A stretch of 64,000 nucleotides of DNA from Paenibacillus endophyticus (GTDB taxonomy: Bacteria; Bacillota; Bacilli; Paenibacillales; Paenibacillaceae): NCBI RefSeq assembly GCF_014192395.1, contig NZ_JACHXW010000001.1, positions 615,385-679,384 on the forward strand, written 5' to 3'. The notes under the pieces were generated by a model. The model had not been told where the DNA came from and ran no database searches. It saw nothing but the letters and a program-made list of their open reading frames with translations. The position numbers and the translations under genes are program-made. This document shows positions 62,152-64,000 of this stretch, in pieces; the stretch's first letter is position 1; every line of letters begins with the position of its first letter.

Positions 62152-62874
62152 ATGAGGAGAACTATTGTTATTTCAGACATTCATGGTTATTATCAGACTT
62201 TTTTATCGTTACTTGATAGGATTCAATACAACGCTATTCATGATCGGCTTGTTTTGCTTGGCGACTACGTAGATGGCGGGCCTTCGTCTCTAAGAGTCGT
62301 GCAGCATGTAAGAGGATTGGCCCAATTAAGCGGGGTAAGCTGCATTGGCGGTAACCATGACGATATGTTTTTAAATTGGCTGGATGATCGAGATTATATC
62401 CTCTCGCCATATACCTCAGCACGCAATGGAGGCATGCAAACGATCCGTTCGTTCTGTCCTTGGTATGTGGATGAGTTAGATGATGAGAAGGCGCGAAATT
62501 ATATCAAGCAGAAATATGCAGCAGATGTTCATTTCCTTCGGAATTTAAAGTACTTCACAGAAGATCAACACCATATCTATGTACACGCGGGTATCGATCC
62601 GGAATTATCGCATTGGCGCCATACATCTACAAAGGATTTTCGCTGGATTAGAGGCAAGTTCCATGCACATGATGGGATATTGCCGATCTTTAAAAAGATC
62701 GTATTCGGACATGAGGTAACTGCCAGGCTGAGTCACTCAAAAGAATTTAATCCATGGTTCGGGAAACAATTGATTGGTATCGATGGCGGCATCAAATTCG
62801 GGTATCAGCTGAATGCTTTAATCATTAGCGATCAATTGGAATATACATTTGCAAGTATAAAGAGCCAGGATTGA
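62152..62874 (+). CDS. Calcineurin-like metallophosphoesterase (PPP-type serine/threonine phosphatase)
   Basis: This 240-residue phosphatase starts MRRTIVISDIHG at ATG 62152; AGGAGG is 13 bases upstream. The dinuclear metal motifs are complete: Asp9/His11 (SDIHG), GDYVDGG at residues 37-43, GNHDD with Asn68-His69-Asp70, a histidine in YVHAGI, and FGHE near residue 185. The order fits the bacterial PrpA/PrpB-like PPP group or symmetrical Ap4A hydrolases. The target is unknown. It is monocistronic, with a terminator downstream. Confidence 0.88.
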   Translation: MRRTIVISDIHGYYQTFLSLLDRIQYNAIHDRLVLLGDYVDGGPSSLRVVQHVRGLAQLSGVSCIGGNHDDMFLNWLDDRDYILSPYTSARNGGMQTIRSFCPWYVDELDDEKARNYIKQKYAADVHFLRNLKYFTEDQHHIYVHAGIDPELSHWRHTSTKDFRWIRGKFHAHDGILPIFKKIVFGHEVTARLSHSKEFNPWFGKQLIGIDGGIKFGYQLNALIISDQLEYTFASIKSQD

Positions 62875-62969
62875 GTGCTGGAGGCAACGAGATAATACTG
62901 ATTGACCTTTATGCGATCTTTGAAGCAGTGGAAGCATGAACGTTATAAAGTGAAAAGGAGATCTTGTTG

Positions 62970-62998
62970 CGCCACCTTGTAGAAGGTGGCGTTTTTTT
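62970..62998 (+). terminator. Intrinsic terminator of the phosphoesterase gene
   Basis: A 9-bp perfect stem CGCCACCTT/AAGGTGGCG has loop GTAG and T7. Confidence 0.9.
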
Positions 62999-63157
62999 GT
63001 ATAATCCGAAGGTTGCGAATAATCCCATTTTCTAGGACTTCAATTAGCAAGTTGACAGGATACTGCTGTTGGATGGAATGGACAGAAGGGTTTGTTGAAA
63101 ATAATAATGTAATAGTTGGTACGGGTATCTGATTGTTCGTTGAGGAGGTAAATAGCT

Positions 63158-63312
63158 ATGAAAAAAGTGCAACATTCCCAACTTCAGCGATATTCAAAAT
63201 GGTCAAAGATGGTGGTATGTTGACACCACCAGAGGAAACTGCTAAAAAAATAATAGAGTTTTTGTTTAAAGAAGATTTTGAACATGGTACGGTCATTGAT
63301 ATTCACGACTAA
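63158..63312 (+). pseudogene. Short-chain dehydrogenase remnant (start fused to C terminus)
   Basis: An AGGAGG site and ATG AAA AAA GTG at 63158 give a normal gene start. Right after it, in another frame, comes TFPTSAIFKMVKDGGMLTPP, EETAKKIIEFLFKEDFEHG, TVIDIHD, which resembles the last part of an SDR enzyme and stops at 63312. The Rossmann core is missing. An internal deletion of an SDR gene is the simplest reading. Confidence 0.6.
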
Positions 63313-63381
63313 ATCTTCTATTCAAATATGATATTCTATCAGAAGCATGAATTGACAGATCAAGGGAAGGCGGCACATGAC

Positions 63382-63903
63382 ATGAAGTTTAAATTTTCTC
63401 AAGTGAAAATAGCGGAAGAAATCGCTGTGGTAGCTCAATTGGCGGCAGCCATTTGGCGCGAATATTACGTATCCATTATTACAATGGAACAAATTGAATA
63501 CATGATTGGCAAATATCAATCGATCTCTGCGATTACGGATCAGATTGACCATCAGGGCTATGAATATTATTTCATCCATAATGGTGAATCCGTGGTCGGG
63601 TATTTGTCGGTCAGAGAAGAGGAGGGTAAGCTCTTCCTGAGCAAGTTTTATATAAGCAAGGAACACCGGGGTCGCGGCTATGCCAGCCACGCGTCGGCAT
63701 TTCTAGAGCAGCTGTGCAAAGACCGAAATCTAAGCCATATTTGGCTGACAGTCAACCGTGATAACGAATCCTCCATTGCTATATATGAGAAAAAGGGCTT
63801 CCAGATTGTTCAAGAGCAAATTGCGGATATCGGAAATGGATTTGTCATGGACGATTTTATTATGGGACGAATTGTCAAGCTAAGTGCGACACCTCTTCCA
63901 TGA
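63382..63903 (+). CDS. GNAT-family N-acetyltransferase
   Basis: This is 173 residues from ATG 63382 (AAGGGAAGG upstream); an in-frame ATG at 63328 has no ribosome site. The acetyl-CoA site is HRGRGYASHASAFLEQL, preceded by VVGYLSVREEEGKLFLSKFY and followed by IWLTVNRDNESSIAIYEKKGF, the usual GNAT core. The last residues (KLSATPLP) overlap the 3' end of the IS30-type transposase gene on the other strand, so the natural C terminus may have been changed by insertion. Substrate unknown. Confidence 0.85.
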   Translation: MKFKFSQVKIAEEIAVVAQLAAAIWREYYVSIITMEQIEYMIGKYQSISAITDQIDHQGYEYYFIHNGESVVGYLSVREEEGKLFLSKFYISKEHRGRGYASHASAFLEQLCKDRNLSHIWLTVNRDNESSIAIYEKKGFQIVQEQIADIGNGFVMDDFIMGRIVKLSATPLP

Positions 63904-64000
63904 ATGCTTCGTGAGCCGACCTCCAACCGAGACATTTACGAGGACGGTTGTTAATCAAACGAATGGCATCAGCGAGTTGGTCATCTGTAACGGTAGCGAA
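63875..64000 (-). mobile_element. IS30-family transposase, C-terminal part (runs off the window)
   Basis: On the minus strand the frame reads FATVTDDQLADAIRLINN, RPRKCLGWRSAHEAFMEE, VSHLA and stops at 63875. INNRPRKCLGW is the conserved C-terminal motif of IS30-family transposases. It overlaps the GNAT gene end by 29 bases. Whether the element is complete cannot be seen. Confidence 0.85.

Noticed and set aside
1..64000. tRNA, rRNA or replication-origin features
   Set aside because: No cloverleaf with conserved T-loop, no rRNA-like stretch and no DnaA-box cluster was noticed on reading; a covariance-model scan would be needed to exclude small RNAs.

Overview
The window looks like chromosomal DNA of a Paenibacillus-type, spore-forming, Gram-positive soil bacterium. 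The evidence is strong GGAGG ribosome sites, secreted enzymes ending in triple S-layer-homology (SLH) domains, YesN/YesM-type two-component systems beside sugar ABC transporters, a gerK-like germination operon with a sigma-G promoter, and frequent TTG/GTG starts. Species assignment is inference. No rRNA, tRNA or CRISPR array was seen.

Layout. 1-5.4 kb: the 5' end of a methyltransferase gene, then a complete five-gene nickel/peptide-type ABC importer. 5.8-8.6 kb: a G+C-richer operon for threonine breakdown (glycine C-acetyltransferase, SDR threonine dehydrogenase, XRE-cupin regulator). 9.2-23.8 kb: a putative glycan system made of a cytosolic glycosidase-like protein, an AraC regulator, a sugar ABC importer and a 2431-residue SLH-anchored protein. 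The cytosolic and secreted proteins are related to each other (DUF5695-like) and their promoters share an operator. 24.4-28.6 kb: a second SLH-anchored protein with a clan-A-like glycosidase domain. 28.9-37.8 kb: YesN/YesM, a sugar ABC importer, a GH130-like enzyme and an FAD oxidoreductase. 38.1-41.8 kb: gerK-like operon on the minus strand. 42.0-45.5 kb: DeoR regulator, phosphomannose-isomerase fusion, ROK kinase. 45.8-55.3 kb: GH38 alpha-mannosidase, YesN regulator, oligosaccharide ABC importer, YesM kinase. 55.4-56.9 kb: GH78-like rhamnosidase (minus). 57.3-64 kb: decayed region with fragments of ArsR, AHSA1, acyltransferase, SDR and IS3 genes, mixed with intact TetR, AraC, heme O synthase, phosphoesterase and GNAT genes, ending in an IS30 transposase.

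Functional reading (inference): surface-tethered enzymes trim a mannose-containing, possibly rhamnose-containing, glycan. Three CUT1 importers take up fragments. GH38, GH130, GH78 and the DUF5695-like enzyme act in the cytoplasm, and the ROK kinase plus isomerase feed mannose into glycolysis. None of the three CUT1 importers has its own ATPase gene, so a shared MsmX-type ATPase elsewhere is expected.

The most interesting signals are regulatory: two AraC-type direct-repeat pairs exactly 210 bp apart; a four-copy 20-21 bp phased repeat whose exact match lies upstream of another AraC gene; a palindromic operator shared by the two DUF5695-like transcription units; and tandem sites shared by the GH38 and third-importer promoters.
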